Assembly (NCBI GenBank): GCA_937902315.1
Contig: CALGUG010000061.1
Location: 1-26,071 of the forward strand
Reading direction: 5' to 3'
DNA length: 26,071 nucleotides
From: an uncultured Chloroflexales bacterium
GTDB lineage: Bacteria > Chloroflexota > Chloroflexia > Chloroflexales > Chloroflexaceae
Below are positions 6,571 to 13,962 of the stretch, piece after piece. The notes beneath the pieces were generated by a model that was not told the origin of the DNA, did not search any database, and saw only the letters and a list, made by a program, of their open reading frames with translations. A program made the translations under genes and the position numbers. Position 1 is the stretch's first letter. Each line of letters opens with the position of its first letter.

Positions 6571-9500
6571 TTGCGAAGTTGTTCTTCTTTCTCGGCTTCG
6601 AAGTGGTCTCTACGCGCGTGTTCGGCAGTCTTAGCAGGAATTCTCCTTGTTAGCATGCTGCTCGCCCCCTCGACCTCGTTAGCCTACTTTACAAGCAATG
6701 AATCGGCCCAAGCCACCAATATCAACGCTTTACAGCTCGGCTCTGACAGTGTTGTGATCAGTCAGGTTTATGGTGGCGGTGGTAATAGTGGTGCAACCTA
6801 TAGGCAAGACTTTATTGAGCTCTTCAATAGGGGCACTACGACGGTATCCTTGAACGGTTGGTCCGTTCAATACGCTGCCGCTACGGGCACCTCTTGGCAG
6901 GTAACTCCCCTTTCGGGAAGCATCGCTCCGGGCGCCTATTACCTGGTGCAACAAGCTACTGGCTCCGGTGGTACAGTCAATCTGCCTACGCCCGATGCTA
7001 TAGGCACGATCTCGATGGCTGGCGCGGCTGGTAAGGTTGCGCTTGTCAGCTCGACCTCTAGCTTAAGTGGAGCGTGTCCTACTGCTAATGTGGTCGACTT
7101 TGTTGGTTTTGGTGGGGCAAACTGTTATGAAGGTAGCGGCCCAACTCCGTCTACTTCCAATACGAATGCGGCCTTCCGCGCTGGCGATGGCTGTATCGAT
7201 AGCGATGATAACAGCGCAGACTTTACGGTTGCCCCTGCTGCTCCGCGCAATAGCGCCAGCCCGCTGAACAATTGTGGCCCCACGCCCGATGTTCCTCCTA
7301 CCGTAAGCAAAACGGTTCCCGCAAACGGAGCCAATAATTTTGCGGTAACCAAGAACATTACGATCACCTTTAGCGAAGATGTGACCGTAGCGCCAGACTT
7401 CGTTACCATCGTTTGTAGCGTAAGCGGCAGCCATAGCTATAGCGTTTCGGGCAGTGGCAAAGAATACACCATCGATCCCGACAACTACTTTGGGTTCGCT
7501 GAAACCTGTACGGTCACCGTAAACGTCGCTAAGGTCAGCGATCTCGACGATACGATCGACCAAATGGCGGCCGATTACAGCTTCTCGTTCACCACACTGG
7601 GTGAATGTGTGGCGGCTGTCACCAAGATCGGTGCGATTCAGGGCACGGGCGATGTGTCCAACCCTGGCCTCTACACCATTCGTGGTGTTGTGGTTGGCGA
7701 CTATGAGACCGTTGGCGGCACCCCTCCGATGCTCAATGGTTTCTATGTTCAAGACGATGGTGACGGCGACGATCAGACCTCCGACGGTATCTTTGTCTAC
7801 ACTGGCACAACTGCCAAAGGTGTCGATGTCGGCGACTATGTTCAAGTAACGGGCACAGCGGCAGAATATCAAGGCCAGACTCAGCTTGGCGGCGCGGTGA
7901 CGGTTCAAGACTGTGGCCCGGCTCCCTATACCATCACGCCTGCCACGCTGACCTTCCCCCTCCCAAGCGCGGACTATCTCGAGCGCTTCGAGGGCATGTT
8001 GGTGAAGATCCCGCAGACCATGTATGTGACCGAGCACTACCAGCTCGGCCGCTTCGGTCAGGTGACCCTCTCTTCAGGCGGTCGCTTGTCGCAGCCGACC
8101 AGCTTGGTCAGCCCAGGCGCACCTGCTCAAGCTCTGGCGGCTCAGAATAAGCTGCGCTCGATCATTCTCGACGATGGTAACCAGGCCCAAAACTACGATC
8201 CGATCATCTTCGGACGCGGCGGCAATTCGCTCACAGCTAGCAACACCCTGCGCGGTGGCGACACCGTTACCAACCTGCAAGGTGTCTTGACCTACACTTG
8301 GGCTGGAAACAGCGCTAGCCCGAATGCCTACCGCATTCAGCCCGTCAACGCCCTGAACACTAGCTTGCCCAACTTCCAACCGGCCAATCCTCGTCCGACC
8401 ACTCCTCCCAATGTTGGTGGCACCGTAAAGGTCGCCAGCTTCAACGTCTTGAACTACTTCCTCTCGTTTGGAAACGTCTGTGGCCCTTCGAAGAACCAAG
8501 AGTGCCGTGGCGCTGCCAATGCAGACGAGCTAGCTCGACAACGCGCTAAGCTGGTTCAAGCCATGTACAAACTCGACGCCGATGTGATCGGCGTGATGGA
8601 GATGGAGAACACGCCCAATGTTGAGCCGCTGGCCGATATCGTCAACGCGCTGAACGCTCTGCCCGCTGTTGGCGCTGGCACCTACAGCTACATCGATACG
8701 GGCGTGATCGGAACCGACGCGATCCGGGTCGGCTTGATCTACAAGACCACTACGGTCGCTCCCGAAGGCGCCTATAAGATCCTCAACAAGGCTGCCCATG
8801 CCGGCTTCGACGATACCAAGAACCGCCCGATGTTGACCCAGACCTTCCGCGAGCTCAGCAGCGGCGAGACCTTCACGGTCGCGGTCAATCACTTGAAGTC
8901 GAAGGGCTCCGCTTGTACGGGTGATGAGGATAGCGGAGACGGTCAGGGCAACTGTAACGCCACCCGTACCGCTGCTGCAGAAGCCATCCTCGAATGGCTG
9001 GCGACCAACCCGACCGGCGATACCAGCGGCCGTTACCTGCTGATCGGCGATATGAACGCCTATGCCAAGGAAGACCCGATCCGCACCTTCGAAGAGGGCG
9101 GCTTCACCAACCTGATCGCTCAGTTCAGCGGGCCAGATGCCTATAGCTATGTCTTCGACGGTGCTTGGGGCTACCTCGATCACGCTTTGGCTTCTGAAAA
9201 CCTGCTGCCTTATGTGACGGGCGCCGCCGATTACCACATCAATGCAGACGAGCCATCGGTGCTCGACTATCTGAAGGAATTCAAGTCACCGAATCAGCAC
9301 ATGATTCTCTACAATGCTGACGAGTATCGCACCTCGGACCACGATCCGGTTGTGATCGGTCTAGACTTCTCGCAAACTCCGACGGTGACACCGACAACTC
9401 CGACGGTGACACCGACAACTCCGACGGTGGCTCCGACAACTCCGACAGCTAGCCCGACCACACCGACAGCTAGTCCAACGACTCCGACGGTGACACCGAC

Positions 9501-9717
9501 CACACCGACGGCTAGCCCGACTACGCCGACGGTGACACCGACAACACCGACGGCTAGCCCAACGACTCCGACGGTTACACCGACCACACCGACGGCTAGC
9601 CCGACCACGCCGACAAGCGTGCCAACCACGCCGACAAGCGTGCCGACCACGCCGACGACCCCAACCATCCCCGATGAGTACAAGGTCTATCTGCCCTATG
9701 TGCGTTCGGGCAACTAA
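6571..9717 (+). CDS. Secreted multidomain nuclease (lamin-tail, Ig-like, OB-like and EEP nuclease domains)
   Basis: The 1048-residue protein starts at TTG 6571, chosen because GGAGGA lies 5 nt upstream. A signal peptide (hydrophobic 19-37) runs into AYFTSNESAQATNINALQLG, which resembles SipW/TasA-type secreted proteins. A lamin-tail domain follows (about 50-230: VVISQVYGGGGNSG, DFIELFNRG, LNGWSVQY). Next come an Ig-like Big_5-type domain (about 240-345), an OB-fold-like module (about 348-450: YTIRGVVVGDYETV, GFYVQDDGDGDDQTSDGIFV) and a linker. The endonuclease/exonuclease/phosphatase domain spans about 618-930, with KVASFNVLNYF, EMEN, NHLKSKG, GDMNAY and TSDHDPV. A TPT-rich repeat tail ends in YKVYLPYVRSGN. 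This is the ExeM/NucH-like architecture: extracellular DNA hydrolysis for phosphate, nutrient or biofilm turnover. A terminator follows. Confidence 0.92.
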   Translation: MRSCSSFSASKWSLRACSAVLAGILLVSMLLAPSTSLAYFTSNESAQATNINALQLGSDSVVISQVYGGGGNSGATYRQDFIELFNRGTTTVSLNGWSVQYAAATGTSWQVTPLSGSIAPGAYYLVQQATGSGGTVNLPTPDAIGTISMAGAAGKVALVSSTSSLSGACPTANVVDFVGFGGANCYEGSGPTPSTSNTNAAFRAGDGCIDSDDNSADFTVAPAAPRNSASPLNNCGPTPDVPPTVSKTVPANGANNFAVTKNITITFSEDVTVAPDFVTIVCSVSGSHSYSVSGSGKEYTIDPDNYFGFAETCTVTVNVAKVSDLDDTIDQMAADYSFSFTTLGECVAAVTKIGAIQGTGDVSNPGLYTIRGVVVGDYETVGGTPPMLNGFYVQDDGDGDDQTSDGIFVYTGTTAKGVDVGDYVQVTGTAAEYQGQTQLGGAVTVQDCGPAPYTITPATLTFPLPSADYLERFEGMLVKIPQTMYVTEHYQLGRFGQVTLSSGGRLSQPTSLVSPGAPAQALAAQNKLRSIILDDGNQAQNYDPIIFGRGGNSLTASNTLRGGDTVTNLQGVLTYTWAGNSASPNAYRIQPVNALNTSLPNFQPANPRPTTPPNVGGTVKVASFNVLNYFLSFGNVCGPSKNQECRGAANADELARQRAKLVQAMYKLDADVIGVMEMENTPNVEPLADIVNALNALPAVGAGTYSYIDTGVIGTDAIRVGLIYKTTTVAPEGAYKILNKAAHAGFDDTKNRPMLTQTFRELSSGETFTVAVNHLKSKGSACTGDEDSGDGQGNCNATRTAAAEAILEWLATNPTGDTSGRYLLIGDMNAYAKEDPIRTFEEGGFTNLIAQFSGPDAYSYVFDGAWGYLDHALASENLLPYVTGAADYHINADEPSVLDYLKEFKSPNQHMILYNADEYRTSDHDPVVIGLDFSQTPTVTPTTPTVTPTTPTVAPTTPTASPTTPTASPTTPTVTPTTPTASPTTPTVTPTTPTASPTTPTVTPTTPTASPTTPTSVPTTPTSVPTTPTTPTIPDEYKVYLPYVRSGN
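9376..9665 (+). repeat. In-frame 18-bp tandem repeat encoding a TPTxxP linker
   Basis: The 3' end of the nuclease gene consists of degenerate 18-bp units such as ACTCCGACGGTGACACCG, giving six-residue units TPTVTP, TPTASP, TPTVAP and TPTSVP. Alternating VTP and ASP units also make a 36-bp higher-order period. The product is a Thr/Pro-rich, probably extended and glycosylatable spacer between the catalytic domain and the C-terminal tail. Repeat number is likely to vary between strains. Confidence 0.9.
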
Positions 9718-9737
9718 TCGGCTTGTGTGAGCTATGC

Positions 9738-9773
9738 AAAACGGGGCCTGTGTTGCTGCACAGGCCCCGTTTT
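9738..9773 (+). terminator. Rho-independent terminator after the secreted nuclease
   Basis: Perfect 15-bp arms AAAACGGGGCCTGTG (9738-9752) and CACAGGCCCCGTTTT (9759-9773) have a 6-nt loop and end in a T run, 21 nt after the stop. Its symmetry (A run before, T run after) would also let it stop transcription coming from the minus-strand AraC/VOC operon. Confidence 0.92.
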
Positions 9774-9840
9774 ATGAAACCTCGTATGTTGGGACGGTCT
9801 TTCGGCACACGGCTACACCACCCTGGTTACGGGCGGGCTG

Positions 9841-9899
9841 TTGATAGCCGTAGGCGGACGCGCTAGCCGCCCTCTTTGGGGTAGAGGCCAAGCCGCCAG
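9841..9899 (+). repeat. Family 1 dispersed repeat, copy B
   Basis: The copy starts TTGATAGCCGT, continues AGGCGGACGCG and ends AGCCGCCAGA. The middle is the most diverged of the six: it lacks the CGAATGG box, but the length is preserved. GGCGG and CCGCC can pair. It lies between two convergent genes (nuclease and VOC protein). The rest of 9774-10004 shows nothing else I can identify. Confidence 0.75.
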
Positions 9900-10004
9900 A
9901 GTAGCGTAAGAAGTGTTACCTCAGCAGCAGCGCTAAGCTATTCGAGCTACGATTCGATCGTTTCGATTCCGATCGTCTCGAAAAGCCCGCTCCAACGCTG
10001 CTCA

Positions 10005-10421
10005 TTATTCTGCCCTTAAATAAACATCGGGCGGAAACTCCTGAAGCACCCAGCTATTGCCATCGGGATCGCTAAAGTGCGCCATACGAATCTCCTGCGG
10101 ATATTCGATAATCTCGCTTACTGCGATGCCACGGCTCAGCAGCAGATCTCGCACTTCGGCTACGCTGCGCACAATCAGATGCAGACCTTTGATCGAGCCA
10201 GGTTGCTGTGCGTCGATCTCGCCCATACCTTTCAGAAAGACGATCGAGCAGTCCGAGCCTTTGGGAGTCAACTGAACGACCCGCTGACCTTCCAGCGGCT
10301 GTACATCGTGATCGAGCTGGAAACCAACCTTTTGATAAAAAGCGATCGAACGGTCGATATCGGAAACGGGTAGCGGGATCACTTGCAACTTCATCGTCGG
10401 GGCTTCTGGCATATGGGTCAT
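10005..10421 (-). CDS. VOC superfamily (glyoxalase/bleomycin-resistance fold) protein
   Basis: The 138-residue protein has two beta-alpha-beta-beta-beta modules. The first includes VIPLPVSDIDRSIAFYQKVG, and the second has GLHLIVRSVAEVRDLLLSRG and ends HFSDPDGNSWVLQEF, the classic VOC ending with its metal-ligand Glu. Such proteins are metal-dependent lyases, dioxygenases or drug-binding proteins, and the substrate cannot be told. The ATG at 10421 is used because GGAGG sits 5 nt upstream; ATG codons at 10412 and 10394 are less well placed. It follows the AraC-type gene by 36 nt on the same strand, so it is probably co-transcribed with it. Confidence 0.87.
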   Translation of the reverse strand: MTHMPEAPTMKLQVIPLPVSDIDRSIAFYQKVGFQLDHDVQPLEGQRVVQLTPKGSDCSIVFLKGMGEIDAQQPGSIKGLHLIVRSVAEVRDLLLSRGIAVSEIIEYPQEIRMAHFSDPDGNSWVLQEFPPDVYLRAE

Positions 10422-10457
10422 ACGCTCCTCCAATCTTTGCCAACCTTTGCCCTCAGT

Positions 10458-11174
10458 TTAGCGCTCGACGAGCTGGCTGTCTTGTACAGAACGGCAATTG
10501 CGCGTTTGAAAACCACGCACAAGTTGGCCGGGCGTCTGGCCAAACCAGCGTTTGAGCGAGCGGTTGAGGTGAGCTTGATCGAAGTAATCGAGCTCGAAGA
10601 GGGTGTCGGCTATCGACCTGCCCGAGGAGAGCAGCTCTAAGGCCCGTTTGGCGCGTTGATACTGGCGAATCTCGCTCTGGCTGAGCCCGGTCGCTTGCAG
10701 AAAACGATGACGAACGGTGCGCGGCGCAAGTTCGGGCTGGTAGCCAGCCAATACGTCTTCGATCAGCGGATCATGCACTAAGCTGCCGCTCTTCTTCAGT
10801 TTCGCAATAAAATCTTCGACCTGTTCGATATCGGGGAACTCCCAGTCGTCGCCCAAGAGCTGAAAGCGATTCGGTGAGCGTTGGGCTAGAGGCAGTTCGT
10901 TGTTGGTGTATTGCGCGACCGGAAGGGACGCCAGAAAGCTGCCGAGCCGAAAGCGAATCCAGATCAGCTCCGCGTCTCCTTGCCAAGCGGCTTGGCCCGC
11001 GCTCTGCCACGGCCCAACCAAGACCACGAAGCGTTGGTTGTGGCGCTTGACCAACACCAAATGCCAGTGGATCTCGGCCGGGCGGTTTACACGATCGTCG
11101 CGCAGGCTATAGCCATAGCTGATCTGATCGAGGTAGGGAGAGGCGTGCGGGTGCTGTTCTACAAGCAAACTCAT
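10458..11174 (-). CDS. AraC-family transcriptional regulator
   Basis: The 238-residue protein has a small N-terminal sensory part and a C-terminal AraC DNA-binding domain (about 150-228). The domain is marked by RHRFLQATGLSQSEIRQYQR and by FELDYFDQAHLNRSLKRWFG followed by QTPGQLV, the conserved second helix-turn-helix with its Asp-Gln-Ala-His-Leu core. TAGGAGC precedes ATG 11174. The gene precedes the VOC protein gene in an apparent two-gene operon, which suggests it controls that gene and itself. The ligand is unknown. An inverted repeat overlapping its promoter is a likely operator. Confidence 0.9.
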   Translation of the reverse strand: MSLLVEQHPHASPYLDQISYGYSLRDDRVNRPAEIHWHLVLVKRHNQRFVVLVGPWQSAGQAAWQGDAELIWIRFRLGSFLASLPVAQYTNNELPLAQRSPNRFQLLGDDWEFPDIEQVEDFIAKLKKSGSLVHDPLIEDVLAGYQPELAPRTVRHRFLQATGLSQSEIRQYQRAKRALELLSSGRSIADTLFELDYFDQAHLNRSLKRWFGQTPGQLVRGFQTRNCRSVQDSQLVER

Positions 11175-11210
11175 CGGTTTTGCTCCTAGCTCACTTACAA
11201 TCCTTGTGAT

Positions 11211-11239
11211 ATTTTAGAACAAATTTTCTTGTTCAACAA
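11211..11239 (-). promoter_or_regulatory. araC-type gene promoter with GAACAA/TTGTTC inverted repeat
   Basis: On the minus strand TTGTTG (11234-11239), a 17-bp spacer and TAAAAT (11211-11216) make a plausible promoter. The spacer is filled by GAACAA (11217-11222) and TTGTTC (11229-11234), an inverted repeat between -35 and -10, where a repressor or autoregulator would bind. Confidence 0.55.
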
Positions 11240-11294
11240 GTCGCAAGCGCTCCCCTTTCTCCCCTAGCGCCTCCTCCTGATCAGTTCAACGCTT

Positions 11295-11351
11295 TGGCGG
11301 AGAGGTCTCAACCTTCCATTCAGCTTCTAGCGCGTCCGCCTTCGGCTATCA
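11295..11351 (-). repeat. Family 1 dispersed repeat, copy C (with upstream hairpin to 11421)
   Basis: Read on the minus strand it is TTGATAGCCGA, AGGCGGACGCG, then CTGAATGG, AGGTTGAGACCT and CTCCGCCAAAG. GGCGGA/TCCGCC can form the outer stem and AGGT/ACCT an inner one. Upstream in element orientation lies a perfect 10-bp hairpin, CTGCTAGCGC (11400-11409) and GCGCTAGCAG (11412-11421), matching the corresponding hairpin of copy D. The copy lies between the divergent araC-type gene and the response regulator. Confidence 0.82.
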
Positions 11352-11442
11352 ACATGCCTTCCAAATATTCGGCTTCTCCCTCGCAGCTTGCGCTGCGACC
11401 TGCTAGCGCCTGCGCTAGCAGTTTCACACCCCGCCTTTCATA

Positions 11443-11515
11443 GCAGATCCGCTGCAAGGCGTGTACTCTCTCAGCGCAGGAAAACGAAAATCGGGGAAAG
11501 AGCTGTTTAGAAGGC
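11443..11515 (+). repeat. Degenerate family 2 (MITE-like) element, partial copy
   Basis: The stretch AGATCCGCTGCAAGGCGTGT, then a CTC-rich part, GGAAAACG and GGGGAAAGAG, resembles the left two-thirds of the family 2 elements at 16244-16390 and 18541-18651. The right terminal repeat is not recognisable. A short open frame reading through here (11461-11679) is therefore more likely noncoding. From 11516 to 11660 I see nothing assignable. Confidence 0.45.
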
Positions 11516-11663
11516 TAAAAACACATAACGAACGGTTTGATTCGCTGGAACACAGGACAATCCCTGCTACAACATCATCTAAATGGCGATTCATGGTGCT
11601 AATTGAGGGTTTTGATGATACGTCGTTGGAAATCGCTCAAAATCGAGTTTGCGCGCTTTTATT

Positions 11664-11734
11664 GTTAAGAGTGTGTTAAATCTTGGCTAAATGTTGCTGA
11701 AAAGCGCTTTTTAGCGAAGCTGCTATGGTAAAAT
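11664..11734 (+). promoter_or_regulatory. Pho-box-like array and promoter of the response regulator gene
   Basis: Four hexamers lie at exact 11-bp spacing: GTTAAG (11664), GTTAAA (11675), GCTAAA (11686) and CTGAAA (11697), each followed by a 5-bp spacer. PhoB/PhoP-type regulators bind direct repeats with 11-bp period upstream of a weak -35. Here TAAAAT (11729-11734) is a good -10, while the -35 position (GCTTTT, 11706-11711) is poor, as expected for an activated promoter. AGAGGA (from about 11750) is the ribosome binding site. Confidence 0.68.
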
Positions 11735-11765
11735 GACTGCTAAGAAACAGAGGAAATAACGAACT

Positions 11766-12461
11766 ATGCCTACCATTTTACTTGTCGAAGACGAAACCAC
11801 ACTTGCTGAAACGCTCCGCTACAACCTAGAGCGCGAAGGATATACAGTGCTGATCGCCGACGATGGCGTGCAAGGTCTGGAATTGGCACGACGCGAGTCG
11901 CCCGATCTGATAGTGCTCGATGTGATGCTGCCCCGCCTCGACGGCTTCTCGGTCTGCCGCATACTGCGCCAAGAGCGCGATACTCCCATCATTATGTTGA
12001 CGGCCCGCCAAGATGAGGTCGATCGCATCGCGGGCTTGGAGCTGGGCGCCGATGACTATATCGGCAAACCCTTCAGCTTGGGCGAGTTTCTAGCGCGCAT
12101 TCGGGCCATTCTGCGCCGTAGCGAAAAGGCTTTGATTCGAGCTAATCGCGAAGTGCTCGAGGCCAAAGAGCTGAAGCTCGATATGGGCAGCCGCCGCGCT
12201 TGGCGCAATAACAACGAGCTCACCCTTTCTCAAAAAGAGTTCGATCTGTTGGCCTGTTTGATGCGCAACCGCGGCATGGCTCTCTCGCGCGATCTGCTGC
12301 TCGAACGGGTATGGGGCTTCGACTTCTTGGGCGACAGTCGCACCGTCGATGTGCATATCCGCTGGTTGCGCGAAAAGATCGAAAACGATCCCGCCAAGCC
12401 TCAGTACATTCAAACTGTGCGCGGCGTTGGCTACCGTTTCGAAGAGCCGCAAACGCTCTGA
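11766..12461 (+). CDS. OmpR/PhoB-family response regulator
   Basis: The 231-residue protein has a receiver domain (1-120) with the acidic pocket E8, D9 and E10, phospho-acceptor D52 in LIVLDVMLPRLDG, T79 in IIMLTAR and K101 in GKPFS. A C-terminal winged-helix domain follows (about 130-228), with LTLSQKEFDLLACLMRNRG, then VWGFDF, RTVDVHIRWLREKIE and TVRGVGYRFEEP. The histidine kinase gene starts 54 nt downstream, so the pair is one operon. The kinase domain order and the Pho-box-like array upstream favour the PhoB/PhoP branch (phosphate starvation), with likely autoregulation. That assignment is inference: other OmpR-type signals are possible. Confidence 0.93.
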   Translation: MPTILLVEDETTLAETLRYNLEREGYTVLIADDGVQGLELARRESPDLIVLDVMLPRLDGFSVCRILRQERDTPIIMLTARQDEVDRIAGLELGADDYIGKPFSLGEFLARIRAILRRSEKALIRANREVLEAKELKLDMGSRRAWRNNNELTLSQKEFDLLACLMRNRGMALSRDLLLERVWGFDFLGDSRTVDVHIRWLREKIENDPAKPQYIQTVRGVGYRFEEPQTL

Positions 12462-12515
12462 GGCCGTGCCAGTGCCCATCGTCTCGCATCGATCTTGAAG
12501 CAGAATTGAGACTCT

Positions 12516-13799
12516 ATGACCTGGTTAAGCGGGATCTTGTTGGTCGCTCTGTTGGCTGCGCTTGGCTGGGCCTTGCGTTTGCGCCAGCAATTGCGAGCCG
12601 AGCGCAGGCTGTTTATTCCAACGCCTGCTCCTCCCCCAATGCCCTCGGCCCCCTTGAGCGCCGCGGGCGACTTCCCTGCTCTCTTTCACGCTGCCGCCGC
12701 CGCGCTCGACGATGGCATCTTGGTGGTGAACCGCGACCGCAAGGTGCGCTTTGTCAATGCTTTGGCGACCGAGATGCTTAATGTGAACCATGCGACGGCC
12801 ACCGATCAGAGCCTGATCGCCCTCTTGCGCGATTACCAAGCCGATAAGCTGGTGCACGAGGTCTTAGACGATGGCGAGGTGCGCGAGGGAAACTTGCAGG
12901 TGCTCTCTAACGGGCGTAGTCTGCGTCTGCGCTGCGCGCCCTTGCGGGTGGCCGACGAGATCGCGGGTGTGCTCGTCTTGATCCGTGATATGACCCAGCT
13001 CAATCGGCTGGAGCGGGCCCGCCGCGATATGGTCGCCAATGTCTCGCACGAACTGCGCACGCCATTGGCATCGCTGAAGCTCTTGGTCGAGACGCTGCAG
13101 TCTGAGCCGCCGCCCGAGATCGCTCAGCGCATGCTGGGGCTCGCCGCCGAAGAGGTCGATGCTGTTACTCGCTTGGTCGACGAACTGCACGAGCTATCGC
13201 AGATCGAGTCGGGTCGCGTGGCCTTGCAGCTCGCCCCTGAGCGAATCGACGAAGTTATTGAGCGCGCCCTAGCACGCATTCGCCCTCAAGTCGAACGCAA
13301 ATCGATCGAACTAAGCTCGTACCTGCCGCACGATTTACCGCGCGTTTTGCTCGACAGCGATCGAATCGGACAGGTGTTGCTTAATCTGCTGCACAACGCG
13401 GTCAAATTCACTCCCGAGCATGGCTCTATCGCTATCTACGCCGCTGTGATCGCGGTCGATCAGAGCCGCCCCAACGCGATCGAAGTCCTCACCGCCAGCC
13501 CGCCTAAAGGCGCTAGCCTGCCCCACACCGCGCCGATCGATCTGCCCGCTGGCCGTTGGCTGCTGATCGAAGTCAAAGATAGCGGGATCGGCATTCCCGA
13601 ACAAGATCTGCAGCGCATCTTCGAGCGATTCTACAAGGTTGATCGGGCCAGAACGCGCAATCGGGGCGGAACCGGCCTCGGCCTAGCCATCGCCAAGCAC
13701 TTGGTCGAAGGCCATGGCGGCCGCCTGTGGGCCACCAGCGTCGAGGGCAAAGGCAGCAGTTTCTTCTTTACCTTGGCGCTGCTGGACCAAGAGCGTTAG
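12516..13799 (+). CDS. PhoR-like sensor histidine kinase
   Basis: The 427-residue protein has one N-terminal membrane helix (5-20, GILLVALLAALGWALR), a proline-rich linker (36-46), a PAS-like domain (about 52-165), a HisKA dimerisation domain with H178 in ANVSHELRTPLASLK, and an ATPase domain. The ATPase motifs are NLLHNAVKF (N box), VKDSGIGIP (G1), FERFYKVD (F box) and GGTGLGLAIAKHL (G2). A single short membrane anchor with a cytoplasmic PAS domain and no large extracellular sensor is the layout of PhoR, which reads phosphate status through the Pst/PhoU complex. No pst or phoU genes lie in this window. It should phosphorylate the upstream response regulator. Confidence 0.92.
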   Translation: MTWLSGILLVALLAALGWALRLRQQLRAERRLFIPTPAPPPMPSAPLSAAGDFPALFHAAAAALDDGILVVNRDRKVRFVNALATEMLNVNHATATDQSLIALLRDYQADKLVHEVLDDGEVREGNLQVLSNGRSLRLRCAPLRVADEIAGVLVLIRDMTQLNRLERARRDMVANVSHELRTPLASLKLLVETLQSEPPPEIAQRMLGLAAEEVDAVTRLVDELHELSQIESGRVALQLAPERIDEVIERALARIRPQVERKSIELSSYLPHDLPRVLLDSDRIGQVLLNLLHNAVKFTPEHGSIAIYAAVIAVDQSRPNAIEVLTASPPKGASLPHTAPIDLPAGRWLLIEVKDSGIGIPEQDLQRIFERFYKVDRARTRNRGGTGLGLAIAKHLVEGHGGRLWATSVEGKGSSFFFTLALLDQER

Positions 13800-13883
13800 G
13801 CGGATTTCTCTCGACCCGTGCCTCCAGCGGCGCTGGGCCGCCCAAGCTTTCTCGTGCATCCCCTTTATCAGCTACAATAAGAG

Positions 13884-13925
13884 GGCTTTTTTGCATTGCA
13901 AAAAGCCTGAATCGTAGTGTATAAC
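13884..13925 (+). promoter_or_regulatory. Hairpin and probable promoter before the rmd-like gene
   Basis: GGCTTTTTTGCA (13884-13895) and TGCAAAAAGCC (13897-13907) form a hairpin with one bulged T. It may be a weak terminator for the kinase gene, but no T run follows. Overlapping it, TTGCAA (13896-13901), an 18-bp spacer and TATAAC (13920-13925) could be the promoter of the next gene, starting at 13963. Confidence 0.45.
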
Positions 13926-13962
13926 TACTCATAAGCGATCAGAGAGTCACAAAAGTAGAATT

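Noticed and set aside
7063..8037. Long open frame (324 codons) antisense to the secreted nuclease gene
   Set aside because: The plus-strand frame encodes clear nuclease domains with a ribosome binding site. The antisense product has no recognisable domain, and long antisense frames are expected from this codon bias.
9309..9683. Antisense frame rich in VGVVG repeats opposite the TPT tract
   Set aside because: It is a mirror of the in-frame 18-bp repeat in the nuclease gene, not an independent elastin-like protein.
11461..11679. Short open frame (72 codons) upstream of the response regulator
   Set aside because: It begins inside a degenerate family 2 repeat, has no ribosome binding site and runs into the Pho-box-like array, so it is probably noncoding.
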